From Desulfolithobacter dissulfuricans (GTDB taxonomy: Bacteria > Desulfobacterota > Desulfobulbia > Desulfobulbales > Desulfobulbaceae), in the NCBI RefSeq assembly GCF_025998535.1, contig NZ_AP024233.1, positions 1,276,217-1,340,216 of the forward strand: a DNA stretch of 64,000 bases. The letters are read 5' to 3'. A program made the position numbers and the translations under genes. The notes beneath the pieces are model-generated. The model saw only the letters and a program-made list of their open reading frames with translations, was not told the origin of the DNA and searched no databases. This document shows positions 17,812 to 27,755 of the stretch, piece by piece. Every line of letters begins with the position of its first letter. Positions within the stretch are counted from its first letter, which is position 1.

Positions 17812-18510
17812 TTATGGTGCCCAGCAGATGGTCACTGGAGTCAGGTTCTGTCTCAGGATGTAGCGGATGGGCATTTCACCGGCCGGTCCCTCGGCCAGGG
17901 CTTTTTCCAGGACGCGGTATTTTTCCTGGCCGGTGATATGGAGAAAGATCTGGTGCGAATCAAGAATGGTTGGCAAGGTCAGGGTCATGCGTTCGTGGGC
18001 GGCGGCCACCGGGGTTACAGCAATGCAGTGGCGCCCCGACAGCATATCTGTCGCTGCCGCCAGGGTATCGGCGCCGGGAAAGAGCGAGGCCGTGTGACCG
18101 TCGCTGCCCATTCCCAGGACCAGGACATCAAAGGGCCGGGGAACGAGGTTCTGGTGCTCTTCGCACCCGGTCTCGCCATCCCGGGCGCGCAGGGACTGGT
18201 TCTTCAGACCGATAAAGGTAGCCCGGGCCGCCCGGTCCCGGAGGAGATGGGTCCGGACCAGGTGTTCGTTGGAATCCGTACTGGTTGGCTCCACCCACCG
18301 TTCGTCCACCAGGGTGATCACCACCTGCTCCCAGGGAATATCCAGATGCGCCAACCGCTCAAACAGGGGAATGGGTGTGGAACCGCCGGAAACCGCCAGG
18401 CTGGCCCGGCCCCGGACTGTCGTGGCATCGGCGAGAAGATGGCCGATGCGGCTGGCCAGTTCGGCCGCCAGGGTGGCTGAATCGGGAAACTTCTCCACAG
18501 GATGTTGCAT
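17812..18510 (-). CDS. pgl: 6-phosphogluconolactonase (DevB/SOL type)
   Basis: 232 residues. It hydrolyses 6-phosphogluconolactone to 6-phosphogluconate. Family motifs are VSGGSTPIPLFERLA, VDERWVEPTSTDSNEHLVRTHLL and MGSDGHTASLFPG. I start at the ATG at 18510 (MQHPVEKFPDSAT) with GGTAAGG just upstream; the longer frame runs back into zwf without support. It lies between zwf (34 bases) and edd (13 bases). Confidence 0.95.
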   Translation of the reverse strand: MQHPVEKFPDSATLAAELASRIGHLLADATTVRGRASLAVSGGSTPIPLFERLAHLDIPWEQVVITLVDERWVEPTSTDSNEHLVRTHLLRDRAARATFIGLKNQSLRARDGETGCEEHQNLVPRPFDVLVLGMGSDGHTASLFPGADTLAAATDMLSGRHCIAVTPVAAAHERMTLTLPTILDSHQIFLHITGQEKYRVLEKALAEGPAGEMPIRYILRQNLTPVTICWAP

Positions 18511-18544
18511 CGCCTTACCTTTCTTAAAGGATGTTTGGATGGGG

Positions 18545-20011
18545 TTACTCTTCCCACTCCCTGCCGTCCCGGGCCAGCAGCGCCACCGAGGCCACCGGGC
18601 CCCAGGAACCGGCCGGGTAGGGCTTGGGCGGTTCATTGCACTGGGCCCAGGCATCCTGGATGGAGTCGATCCAGCTCCAGGAGCGTTCCACCTCGTCGCG
18701 GTGGATGAAAAGGGCCTGGTTGCCGCGCATGATCTCCAGCAGGAGCCGCTCATAGGCATCGGTAATCCGCTCGCCGCTGAAGGCCTCGGAAAAGCTCAGG
18801 TCCAGCATGGTTCGCTGCAGCTCGATCCCTTCACCGATTCCCGGAACCTTGTTGAGCATCTCTATCTCCACGCCCTCGTCGGGCTGGAGGCGGATGATCA
18901 GCTTGTTGGGTGGCAGCTTGCGGTACGAATCGGAAAAGATGTTATGGGGCAGACGCTTGAAGTTGATGACCACCTCCGAGCGCTTGGTGGCCATGGCCTT
19001 GCCGGTACGCAGGTAAAAAGGTACATCGGCCCAGCGCCAGTTGTCGATATCAACCCGGATGGCGACAAAGGTCTCGGTGGTGGAATGGGGATTGCCGCCT
19101 TTCTCCTCCAGGTAGCCGGGAACCGGTTTACCCTTGATAAAACCGGGGCCGTACTGGCCGCGGACCACCTTGTCCTCCACGTTTTCCCGGGTGATCGGTC
19201 GCAGTGCCTTGAGCACCTTGAGCTTTTCGTTGCGCAGGCTGTCGCCGTTGAGGTCGACCGGCGGCTCCATGGCCACCAGGGTCAGGATCTGCATCAGATG
19301 ATTCTGGACCATGTCCCGGAGCTGGCCGGCCTTGTCAAAATAGCCCCAGCGTCCCTCGATGCCTACCTGTTCGGCAACGGTGATCTGCACATGGTCGATG
19401 GTGTTGTGGTCCCAGTTGGTGGTGAAGATGGAGTTGGCAAAACGCAGGGCGAGAAGATTCATTACCGTTTCCTTACCCAGGTAATGGTCGATGCGGTACA
19501 CCTGTTCCTCGGTAAAGACTTTTGCCACCGCGTCGTTGATCGCCCTGGAGGTGGCCAGGTCCCGGCCGATGGGTTTTTCCAGAACCACCCTGGTGGTCGG
19601 GGTAATGAGTCCGGCATGGTCCAGGCCGGTGCAGATGTTGCCATAGAGAAAAGGTGAAACGGAAAAATAGTTGATCAGAATCCGCTGCTCCTGGTCCACG
19701 ACCTTGTCCAGCCTCCGGTACTCTTCCGGCCGGTCCAGATTGATCAGCACATACTGCATCCGCCCGAGCAGCCGGTTGACCACCTCGGAGTCAAGGGGTT
19801 CGCCGACAAAGGTCTCCAGGCTCCCCTGCATTCTTGCAATGAAGGCGTCCTGGCTGAGCTCGTGGCGGGCCACGCCGATGATCCGGGTTTTATCGTCAAG
19901 CAGCCGGGCCCGGTCCAGCTGGTAAAGGGCCGGGATCAGTTTGCGGCGGGAAAGGTCGCCAAGGACACCGAAAATGGTGAAATCGCAAGCCTCTTTGTGC
20001 CTGTTCATCAT
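18545..20011 (-). CDS. zwf: Glucose-6-phosphate 1-dehydrogenase
   Basis: 488 residues, the usual length. The NADP-binding start GVLGDLSRRKLIPALYQL and the active-site motif RIDHYLGKE (VYRIDHYLGKETV) are present. It makes the lactone used by Pgl and feeds the Entner-Doudoroff branch encoded downstream. Two ATGs (20011 and 20008) follow a run of G residues that can serve as the ribosome site. No gnd gene is adjacent. Confidence 0.97.
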   Translation of the reverse strand: MMNRHKEACDFTIFGVLGDLSRRKLIPALYQLDRARLLDDKTRIIGVARHELSQDAFIARMQGSLETFVGEPLDSEVVNRLLGRMQYVLINLDRPEEYRRLDKVVDQEQRILINYFSVSPFLYGNICTGLDHAGLITPTTRVVLEKPIGRDLATSRAINDAVAKVFTEEQVYRIDHYLGKETVMNLLALRFANSIFTTNWDHNTIDHVQITVAEQVGIEGRWGYFDKAGQLRDMVQNHLMQILTLVAMEPPVDLNGDSLRNEKLKVLKALRPITRENVEDKVVRGQYGPGFIKGKPVPGYLEEKGGNPHSTTETFVAIRVDIDNWRWADVPFYLRTGKAMATKRSEVVINFKRLPHNIFSDSYRKLPPNKLIIRLQPDEGVEIEMLNKVPGIGEGIELQRTMLDLSFSEAFSGERITDAYERLLLEIMRGNQALFIHRDEVERSWSWIDSIQDAWAQCNEPPKPYPAGSWGPVASVALLARDGREWEE

Positions 20012-20470
20012 TCACCCCCCCCCATGCGGTATTCACCACCTTTATCCACTATTTTGAGTTGGTGACGAAAAAATAAATATTTTTCTGTGATCTGCCGTAA
20101 TTCACCGTGAAAGCAACAACAGATCCATGTGCCTTTCAATGCACTGGCAGTGGAGGTTACCGTCCTTTGGCAGCCAGTCAGCCGCAAGCAGGTATACTAT
20201 AAGGCAAGTACACGCTACAGGCCACCCCCATGTTCAGGAATCGGTCCGGTCGCATCGCCGCAGGCGGGAAACCGTCATATTCACCGGCTGCCAGCCGACC
20301 GGTTGTAATCCGTATGCATGGGCTGGCAGAGAGGGTATCTGGGGCAGGACCAGTATTTTTTTTCGCCACCATTGCCACTCCGGTGGATACGTATTAGTTT
20401 TTTCTGCTTGAGAAGGAGAACCTGAGTTGAACCAAGCCAGGGGCATGACCCCAGACGGACAGGAGCTTAG
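20012..20470. other. Intergenic region between zwf and binding-protein gene
   Basis: No supported gene in these 459 bases. CTGCCAGCC (20288-20296) pairs with GGCTGGCAG (20321-20329), followed about 26 bases later by eight T residues on the plus strand, so it may be an attenuator or terminator-like leader. TTGGCA (20167) and TATACT (20193) resemble promoter boxes but are 20 bases apart, too far for confidence. Divergent promoters must lie here. Confidence 0.4.
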
Positions 20471-21496
20471 ATGATCATGAAAGATGATGTATCCTGGAGC
20501 CGGACATTTTGTGGCACGCTCATCCTTATTCTCTTCATGCTCCTCTCTCTACTCACTCCGGCGACCGCCGGGGCGGCAAAACAGTACAAGGTCCTGGTGG
20601 TCATGAGTTATGAACAGGACTATCCCTGGGTTCAGGCCATCCGTCGGGGTATCGATCAGGTGCTGGCCGGGGACTGCGATATCCGGTACTTCTACCTGGA
20701 TACCAAGAAAGACATTGCAGGTGGTCGGCGGAAGGCCAGGCAGGCCTATGAAGTCTACCGTCAGTGGCAACCCGACGGCGTGATTGCTGTTGATGATAAT
20801 GCCCAGTCAATGTTTGTCGTGCCCTATCTGCTTGATAAGGTGAACACTCCGGTGATGTTTTGCGGGGTCAACGCCGATCCCCACCGGTACGGTTATCCCG
20901 GCCGCAATGTCTCCGGAATTCTCGAACGGCTCCATATCCGGGAATCCATCGTCTTTGCCGGCCAGCTTTCCAGGATCCAGACCGTGTGTTTTCTCATGAA
21001 GAAAAGTCCGGTGGCCGCCCTGGTAAGAAACCAGGTGGATCAGGAAAAGGAAACATATCCGGCAAAGAGCCTGGGCTTTTATCTGCCCGCCACCCTTGAC
21101 GAGGCCCTGGTCACGGTGGATGACCTCAGGCGGCGCTGCGATCTTCTCTTTATTGAAACGCTGGAAGGGATCCCCGATGGAGACGGAAAGCCACTGACCA
21201 GTAAAGAGGTCATCCCGCTGGTCGTCAAGGCCTTTGGCGGCCCCACCGCCGGTACAGATCTGCATTCGGTGCGATACGGGGTGCTCTGCTCGGTGATCAA
21301 GAGCGGGGAAGAACAGGGGGAAACCGCCGCCACCAAACTGCTTCGGGCCATGACCGGAACCCCGGTCGCAGAAATTCCCATCACCAGAAACTATCGCGGA
21401 AAACGGGTGCTCAACGTGACCACCATGAAGAACCTGGGTATCAGGGCCAGGCCCATGCTCCTGCGTGGGACCCAGCTCGTCCGGATAGAGGAGTAG
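20471..21496 (+). CDS. ABC-type periplasmic substrate-binding protein (pfam04392-like)
   Basis: 341 residues with a signal peptide (about 1-35, LILILFMLLSLLTPATAGA). The mature protein has two lobes typical of the ABC_sub_bind family: KVLVVMSYEQDYPWVQAIRRGI, VIAVDDNAQSMFVVPYL, PVMFCGVNADPHRYGYPGRNVSGI, and GVLCSVIKSGEEQGETAA. No permease or ATPase gene is near. It is followed 12 bases later by a hybrid kinase with a periplasmic domain, so it most likely senses a ligand for that kinase (inference). ATG at 20471 with an AGGAG ribosome site. Confidence 0.85.
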   Translation: MIMKDDVSWSRTFCGTLILILFMLLSLLTPATAGAAKQYKVLVVMSYEQDYPWVQAIRRGIDQVLAGDCDIRYFYLDTKKDIAGGRRKARQAYEVYRQWQPDGVIAVDDNAQSMFVVPYLLDKVNTPVMFCGVNADPHRYGYPGRNVSGILERLHIRESIVFAGQLSRIQTVCFLMKKSPVAALVRNQVDQEKETYPAKSLGFYLPATLDEALVTVDDLRRRCDLLFIETLEGIPDGDGKPLTSKEVIPLVVKAFGGPTAGTDLHSVRYGVLCSVIKSGEEQGETAATKLLRAMTGTPVAEIPITRNYRGKRVLNVTTMKNLGIRARPMLLRGTQLVRIEE

Positions 21497-21508
21497 GGGA
21501 GAGAGACA

Positions 21509-24500
21509 GTGTCGGGTCGCCTGCGTCTTGCTGCCATGTCGATAACGTCCAGGATACGCCTGTTCAACCGGGTGATCGGCCTGGTGTTTCTGCTTATGGT
21601 GGTTGTCATGACCCTGTCGCTGGCCTATTCGCGCCAGGTCCTGGTGAACAGCGTGACCCGGAACATGGAAACCGTGATAAAAAACGCCCAGGTCGGCCGC
21701 GATCTTGCCAGCCTGCTCGCTGAAAGCAACCTGCTGTTCAACACCTTTTACGGCCGGAATGACTTTCTCAAGACCCAGGGCGATCAGCTGCTTGGTATGG
21801 GTGAAAAAATCGTCGCTCTCTCCACTGATCCGGAGCTCAACAGTTCTGTCCGTCATCTCGTGGAGCATCTCCGCTCCATCCTCTCCTGCGCCGCTGTTCT
21901 CAACAACCTGCTCCAGGAAAAAAACAGTCTGGAACAGGCTATCTTCAGCGAGCTCGATATGCTGGACGAGATCATTGCCGAACAGACCATTAACCAGATC
22001 TTCGCCGGCCAGGACACCTCGTTTACAGAGCAGCTCTCCGTCCAGATCCTGGACTATCGCTACAGCCTGCTCGATATAGGAAAAAAGTTCGCCGAACTGG
22101 CCACCGGTCATGGGGTACCAGAGGCGCAGAAAAAAGGTCTGCGCACCAGGCTCGACGACCTGGTTCTCAACCTGCAGATGATCGCGGTCTCGAACCGGGA
22201 AACCTCGGAACATGGCAGTCACCTTCTGGCCCAGGTGACAAAATATCGTGACCTGGTGGACCGCTATCAGAAGACCATGGAGGACTTCACTAATGAGATC
22301 CAAGCGTTCAACAGTGCCAGGGCGACGAGCCTGTCCCTGCTCAGGGATATGGATGCGGAGATCGCCAGCAGTACCCGGGTCACAGCGCAGAATATTACGG
22401 AGTTTTTCCTCGGTACCGGAGCCTCCCTGCTGGTGATCGCCCTGCTTGGGATGGCCGGCGTGATCGTGGCCACCTCCTGGTTTCTCCGCTCGACCATCAA
22501 TGAGCCCATGGAGATGGTGAAGAAAACCCTCACCGCCTTCAGCCAGGGTGATCTCACGGCCCGCATCAGAATGCACCGCTCCGACGAGTGGAGTCTGATC
22601 GAAAAAATGCTCAACACCATGGCCGAAGAACTTCTCGCTTCCCGGCACGACCTGCAGCAGTCGGAAGAGAAGTACCGGGAAATATTCAATACTCCCAGTG
22701 ATGCCATCCTCATCCATGATGCGCAGACCGGCGAGATTATCGATGTGAACCAGGCCATGCTGGAGATGTTTGGCTACTCCTACGAGGAGGCGCTGGCCCA
22801 GAACATCGGGACCCTCAGCGTTAACGAGCCGCCCTATACCTCGGAAGATGCCATTGAAAAGATTACCCGCACCATCGAGCATGGTCCCCAGCGCTTTGAC
22901 TGGCGCTCCAGGAGGAAAAACGGGGAGCTGTTCTGGTCCGAGGTGGGACTCAAGTACAGAGAGTTTGGCGGCCGACGCTATGTGGTGGCAGTGGTCCGTG
23001 ATATTACCGAACGCAAACAGGCCGAACAGCTTCTGGCCGCGGAAAGGGAACAGCTGGCCGTCACCCTGCGCTCCATCGGCGACGGAGTCATCACCACCGA
23101 TACCCACGGGACCATAGTCTTTCTGAACAGGGTGGCCGAGCAACTTACCGGATGGTCCAATGACGAGGCCCGGGGCCGGCCGGTCTCCGAGGTGTTCAAT
23201 ATCATCAGTGAAAAAACCGGTGAGCCCTGTGAAAATCCCATCCAGCGGGTTCTGGAAACGGGCAAGATCATAGGTCTTGCCAATCATACGACCCTGATTG
23301 CCCGCGATGGTACCAGGCGGAGCATTGCCGACAGCGGGGCACCCATCCGTGACAGCGAGAGCCGGATCATTGGCGTGGTCCTGGTCTTTCGAGATGTCAC
23401 CAATGAGCAGCGGATGGAAGAAGAGCTGCTCAAGGTGAAAAAGCTGGAATCCGTCGGCATTCTGGCCGCAGGGATCGCCCACGACTTCAACAATATCCTC
23501 GCCGCTATCCTGGGCAATATCGATCTGGCTGCCCGGCTGGTCTCAGGAGAGGAAAAGGCCACCCGGCTCCTGTCCGAGGCCAGAAAGGCCACCAGCCGCG
23601 CCGCCCGGCTGACCCAGCAGCTGCTGACCTTTGCCAAGGGTGGTGATCCGGTAAAGGAGACCGCAACACTGCCCCAGCTTATCCGCGAGGCGGCGGATTT
23701 TGTCCTCCATGGCAGCCAGGTTTACTGTGAGTACGATATTCCAGACGATCTCTGGCCGGTTTCCGTGGATGTGGGCCAGATAAGCCAGGTGATCCAGAAC
23801 ATCATCATCAATGCCCGCCATGCCATGCCCGAGGGCGGACGGATCGAGGTACGCTGTGCCAATGTGGAGGATGTGGGCGCCGCGACGCTTTTGAGTATTC
23901 ACCGGGGAAAATTCGTCCAGATAACCATTAAGGATCACGGTGTGGGTATTCCCCGGGAAATCATCGACAAGATATTTGATCCCTACTATACGACCAAGCA
24001 GGAAGGAAGCGGCCTGGGACTGGCCATCTGTCACTCGATCATCACCAAGCATGATGGGTATATCCAGGTGCACTCGGAACCGGGCCAGGGTACGACTTTT
24101 CATGTTTATCTGCCGGCCTCCGAGCAGGTGGATCTGGAACGCGGGGATACTCTGGACATCACCCCGGCGACCACCGGGGCCCGGATCATGGTGATGGATG
24201 ACGAGGAGATGCTGCGTAGCCTGGCTGCCTCCCAGCTGGCCCATCTCGGCCATGAAGCCATTCTGGTCCGTGATGGTGAAGAAGCGGTCCAGCGTTACCA
24301 GGAACTGCTCGACGCTGGCACCCCGGTGGATCTTATCATCATGGACCTGACCATCCCCGGCGGGATGGGCGGCCGGGAGGCCGTCCGCCGGATTCTTGAC
24401 ATCAATCCCAAGGCCCGGGTTATCGTGGCCAGCGGCTATTCAAACGATCCGGTCCTGGCGAACTGCCGCGAGTATGGTTTTATCGCCTCGGTGGCCAAGC

Positions 24501-24547
24501 CTTTTGATCTCGAGGAAATGCAAGCTGTTATCTCGGCGGTGCTCTGA
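21509..24547 (+). CDS. Hybrid sensor histidine kinase (HAMP-PAS-PAS-HisKA-HATPase-receiver)
   Basis: 1012 residues. A first membrane helix is near 20-42 and a long helical periplasmic domain (about 45-305) is followed by a second helix (about 306-330). Then come HAMP (to about 385), PAS 1 (about 390-505), PAS 2 (about 520-640), HisKA with phospho-acceptor His in GIAHDFNNILAAILGN, HATPase boxes NARHAMPEGG and DHGVGIPREI, and GSGLGLAI. A C-terminal receiver (about 893-1012) has DDEE and the acceptor Asp in IIMDLTIPGGMGG. The start is a GTG at 21509 after GGGGAGAG; an ATG nine codons later is an alternative. Co-transcribed with the binding-protein gene; the output partner is unknown. Confidence 0.93.
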   Translation: MSGRLRLAAMSITSRIRLFNRVIGLVFLLMVVVMTLSLAYSRQVLVNSVTRNMETVIKNAQVGRDLASLLAESNLLFNTFYGRNDFLKTQGDQLLGMGEKIVALSTDPELNSSVRHLVEHLRSILSCAAVLNNLLQEKNSLEQAIFSELDMLDEIIAEQTINQIFAGQDTSFTEQLSVQILDYRYSLLDIGKKFAELATGHGVPEAQKKGLRTRLDDLVLNLQMIAVSNRETSEHGSHLLAQVTKYRDLVDRYQKTMEDFTNEIQAFNSARATSLSLLRDMDAEIASSTRVTAQNITEFFLGTGASLLVIALLGMAGVIVATSWFLRSTINEPMEMVKKTLTAFSQGDLTARIRMHRSDEWSLIEKMLNTMAEELLASRHDLQQSEEKYREIFNTPSDAILIHDAQTGEIIDVNQAMLEMFGYSYEEALAQNIGTLSVNEPPYTSEDAIEKITRTIEHGPQRFDWRSRRKNGELFWSEVGLKYREFGGRRYVVAVVRDITERKQAEQLLAAEREQLAVTLRSIGDGVITTDTHGTIVFLNRVAEQLTGWSNDEARGRPVSEVFNIISEKTGEPCENPIQRVLETGKIIGLANHTTLIARDGTRRSIADSGAPIRDSESRIIGVVLVFRDVTNEQRMEEELLKVKKLESVGILAAGIAHDFNNILAAILGNIDLAARLVSGEEKATRLLSEARKATSRAARLTQQLLTFAKGGDPVKETATLPQLIREAADFVLHGSQVYCEYDIPDDLWPVSVDVGQISQVIQNIIINARHAMPEGGRIEVRCANVEDVGAATLLSIHRGKFVQITIKDHGVGIPREIIDKIFDPYYTTKQEGSGLGLAICHSIITKHDGYIQVHSEPGQGTTFHVYLPASEQVDLERGDTLDITPATTGARIMVMDDEEMLRSLAASQLAHLGHEAILVRDGEEAVQRYQELLDAGTPVDLIIMDLTIPGGMGGREAVRRILDINPKARVIVASGYSNDPVLANCREYGFIASVAKPFDLEEMQAVISAVL

Positions 24548-24565
24548 AGAGTTTCCGGGAGTCCT

Positions 24566-25930
24566 TCACTGGCCGGGCACCTGCTGCTTTTTCAGTTTAC
24601 GGAGGATGGTTTTCCGGTTGATCCCCAGCAGGGTGGCTGCTTTTTGCTTGTTTCCCCCGCACCTGTCCAGCACATGGCGGATATAGTGCTCTTCCACTTC
24701 GGCCAGCGGCCGGATGGGTTCCTTGCCGAAGAGGCCGGGTTCCCGGCAGGATTCCAGCATCTCTCCGGGCAGGTCCCGGAGGGAGATCACCCCGTCCTCG
24801 GCCAGGAAAACACACCGCTCGATCACGTTTTCAAGTTCGCGGATATTGCCCGGCCACGGGTAATCGAGGAAAAGACGCATGGCTTCCCTCGAAACCACGG
24901 CCTTGAGGCCGGCCTGTTCATGGCGGCTTAAAAAGGCATTGATCAGCAGGGGAATGTCTTCCCGGCGCTCCCGCAGAGGGGGCACCTCGATCTTGAAGAT
25001 GTTGAGCCGGTAGTAGAGGTCTTCCCGGAACCTGCCTTGCCCCGCCTCCTTCCGCAGGTTTCTGTTGGTTGCGGCAATGACCCGGGCATCCACCGGTATG
25101 GATCGATTGGAGCCCACCGGCCGCACCTGTCGCTCCTGGAGGACCCGGAGGATTTTGGCCTGGACCGCCAGCGGCATCTCTCCGATCTCATCAAGGAGGA
25201 TGGTCCCACCGGCCGCTTCCACGAAAAGTCCCTTCTTATCGGTTGTTGCGTCGGTAAAGGCCCCCCGGACATGACCAAACAGTTCGCTTTCCAGTAATCC
25301 TTCGGGAATGGCGGCGCAGTTCACCGCCACAAAGGGAGCCTCACTGCGAACCGATGCCCGGTGTATGGCCCGGGCAATGACCTCCTTGCCAGTACCGGTC
25401 TCGCCCTCGAGCAGGACTGTGCCGGCCGAGTCGGCGATCCGTTCGATGAAGTGAAAAAGTCGGAGCATGGCCGGACTCCTGCCCACCAGATCATGGAGCC
25501 GGCACCGGTCCCTGGTGATCTGTTCCAGCTCCTGGATCTTCTGGCGCATGGCCAGCTCGGCAGCCGCCCGGTTAACGGCGATGAGCAGCTGCTCCATCTT
25601 GAAGGGCTTGATGATATAGTCATACGCCCCCTGGTTTATCAGCCGTACAGCCTCGTCAATGTCGCCAAAGGCGGTGATCAGTATGATGAAGGGCTTGATC
25701 ACATCCCGGGCGCTGATCTCGTCGAGCAGGGCCTCGCCGCCCATGACCGGCATCTTCAGGTCGGAAACTACAATGGGACAGGGTGTTTTCTGCAGGATGT
25801 CCAGGGCCTCCCGGCCGTTGGCAGCGGTGATGACCCCGTAGCCGCGTTCAGAGAGAACTTCGTCGATCAGCTGCCGCATGTCCCGGTCATCCTCGACTAC
25901 CAGGATATCTGTTTTCGTGTAGTTGGCCAT
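24566..25930 (-). CDS. Sigma-54-dependent response regulator (NtrC family)
   Basis: 454 residues: receiver (1-120; DDRDM and the acceptor Asp in VVSDLKMPVMGG, switch Lys in IIKPF), AAA+ ATPase (about 145-380) with Walker A GETGTGKE and the sigma-54 contact GAFTDA, and a Fis-type HTH at the end (QKAATLLGINRKTILRKLKK). It activates RpoN promoters. It lies 31 bases after its probable partner kinase (25962-27452) on the same strand. I found no clear -24/-12 promoter nearby, so the target is unknown. Confidence 0.93.
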   Translation of the reverse strand: MANYTKTDILVVEDDRDMRQLIDEVLSERGYGVITAANGREALDILQKTPCPIVVSDLKMPVMGGEALLDEISARDVIKPFIILITAFGDIDEAVRLINQGAYDYIIKPFKMEQLLIAVNRAAAELAMRQKIQELEQITRDRCRLHDLVGRSPAMLRLFHFIERIADSAGTVLLEGETGTGKEVIARAIHRASVRSEAPFVAVNCAAIPEGLLESELFGHVRGAFTDATTDKKGLFVEAAGGTILLDEIGEMPLAVQAKILRVLQERQVRPVGSNRSIPVDARVIAATNRNLRKEAGQGRFREDLYYRLNIFKIEVPPLRERREDIPLLINAFLSRHEQAGLKAVVSREAMRLFLDYPWPGNIRELENVIERCVFLAEDGVISLRDLPGEMLESCREPGLFGKEPIRPLAEVEEHYIRHVLDRCGGNKQKAATLLGINRKTILRKLKKQQVPGQ

Positions 25931-25961
25931 GAAGTCTGCGTCCCTGTCGCTGCTCCCGTTC

Positions 25962-27452
25962 TTACGCCTCAGCCCCGGCGGTGGTGGCCCGGTGCGGATT
26001 TGCCGGCAGGTGGATGATGAAACGGGCCCCCCTGCTCACTTCCCTGTCCAGGGTGATACGGCCCTGGTGCTCCTGGATGATACTGGCCACCATGTAGAGG
26101 CCAAGACCGGTTCCCTCGCCCACCTCCTTGGTGGTGAAAAAGGGATCGAAAATCCGTTCGGCCAGCTCTCCGGGAATACCCTCGCCCCAGTCCTCGTAGG
26201 TGAGGACCACCTCACCGGGTTTGGCCTGTTCCCTCCTGCTGGACACTTTGATGGTGCCGCCGTTTTTCATCGAGTGAAAGGAGTTGAGCATCAGGTTGAC
26301 AAAGAGCTGCCGCAACCCATCGGCGTCAGCCATCAGGGTTTGGATTGCAAGTTCCAGCTCCAGTTCCACCGCCGGATGGTCTTTACGCTGCTTGAGCTGG
26401 CAGAGAGAAAAGGCCTCGGTGATGATCTTTTCCAGCTCCACCTGTTTGAACTCGGCGGTGGGTTTGCGGGAAAAGGCCAGCATCTGCTGGATGATCCTGG
26501 TGATCCGTTCGGCCTGGCGGATGATGACCTCGAGGTTTTCTGCCCTGGCCTCACTGTCACCGCTTTTCTTAAGGAGATATTCGGCCCGGCCGCTTATCAC
26601 ATTGAGCGGGGTTCCTATCTCATGGGCCAGGCCGCTGGCCAGCTGGCCGATGGAGGCCAGCTTGTCCCGGTGCCGCAATCCCCTTTCCAGGTTGATCTTT
26701 TCCTGGAAGAGCTGTTCCTTTCTGCGGTTCTGTCTTTCGATATTATGGGCCATGCGGTTGAATTCTTCAATGAGCTCGTCGAGTTCGGTAACCCCGCTCT
26801 TCTCGATTCGCAAGCCCAGATCGCCATGGCCCAGGTTCTTGGCCGCCTCCTTGAGGCGACCGATGGGCAGGGTGATGTTCCAGTGGCAGACCAGGTAGAG
26901 AACCAGGCCGAGCAGCAGGGCCGTCAGGACGATAAAGATGATGAACTTGCGGACCAGTCCGGCCAGGGTGTTGTTGATACTGTCCAGGGAGAGGAGGATC
27001 TCCACCCCGCCCTGGAGTTCACCGCGGCTGTTTTTGATGGGACTGATCACGGAAAAGTATTCGTGGCTGCCTTCAGTAATGATCTGCTCATTCCCGCCCC
27101 TGGAAAAATCCACCGGTGTGCGCTCTCGCTGAATGGCATGCCGGTTGACCCCATGTTCGAAGCTGAGATCGACCATCTGTCCCTGGCGATCGTATATGTT
27201 GATCAACAGATTGTTGACATCCCGATCGACCGGTACCACAGCGTGGATAAGCTCGCCAAGGCGCTGGTACTGGTCGGTGATATGATAGTATTTAAACGTC
27301 GTGGCCAGGGTCCTGGCCAGAGTTCGGGCGGTCATCTTGGCTTCGTCCATGAGATGCACCCGCTCGTCCCGCACGGATATGCATCCAAGGCCGATGGAGC
27401 TGAGGATAATCAGGGAGGAAATATAGAGAAAAAGCCTGGTTGATATTTTCAT
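25962..27452 (-). CDS. Membrane sensor histidine kinase (HAMP-HisKA-HATPase)
   Basis: 496 residues: membrane helix (8-28), a periplasmic domain of about 140 residues, a second helix (about 165-187, FIIFIVLTALLLGLVLYLVC), HAMP, then HisKA with the acceptor His in ASGLAHEIGTPLNVISGR, N-box MLNSFHSMKNGG, and DWGEGIPGELAERIFDPFFTTK with GTGLGLYM. The HEIGTPLN form is typical of ZraS/HydH-like kinases paired with NtrC-type regulators, and such a regulator gene follows directly. Confidence 0.92.
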   Translation of the reverse strand: MKISTRLFLYISSLIILSSIGLGCISVRDERVHLMDEAKMTARTLARTLATTFKYYHITDQYQRLGELIHAVVPVDRDVNNLLINIYDRQGQMVDLSFEHGVNRHAIQRERTPVDFSRGGNEQIITEGSHEYFSVISPIKNSRGELQGGVEILLSLDSINNTLAGLVRKFIIFIVLTALLLGLVLYLVCHWNITLPIGRLKEAAKNLGHGDLGLRIEKSGVTELDELIEEFNRMAHNIERQNRRKEQLFQEKINLERGLRHRDKLASIGQLASGLAHEIGTPLNVISGRAEYLLKKSGDSEARAENLEVIIRQAERITRIIQQMLAFSRKPTAEFKQVELEKIITEAFSLCQLKQRKDHPAVELELELAIQTLMADADGLRQLFVNLMLNSFHSMKNGGTIKVSSRREQAKPGEVVLTYEDWGEGIPGELAERIFDPFFTTKEVGEGTGLGLYMVASIIQEHQGRITLDREVSRGARFIIHLPANPHRATTAGAEA

Positions 27453-27699
27453 GCTGCCTGACGCCGGGTATCGGAAACGCGATATTTTCTGTTTTTTTCA
27501 GCCATTGTACTGAAAAGAAATCTTCCTGATACTGAAAGTTTCCTTTTTCAGCAAGTACCCGTGGAACTGCCCGGCGCCCGCGACAGAAAAATATCAAGGT
27601 TTTGGATTTTCTGATGATTCAGTAGAGGGAGCGTACCTCTTTCGGGGCAGGGCAGTTTTACTGACCATACTTCGGCACTGTCCAGCCCCAACAGACCAT

Positions 27700-27739
27700 G
27701 AAAATCACCCCGGCAGCACCACGCCATGGGGCGATTTTC
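27700..27739 (-). terminator. Stem-loop downstream of rsmI
   Basis: GAAAATC-ACCCC (27700-27711) pairs with GGGGCGATTTTC (27728-27739). It is 17 bases past the rsmI stop. The T residues belong to the stem, so termination is likely but not certain. The rest of the 27453-27755 gap holds no gene; the kinase operon promoter should lie here. Confidence 0.5.
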
Positions 27740-27755
27740 GGGTAATAAACAGGCT

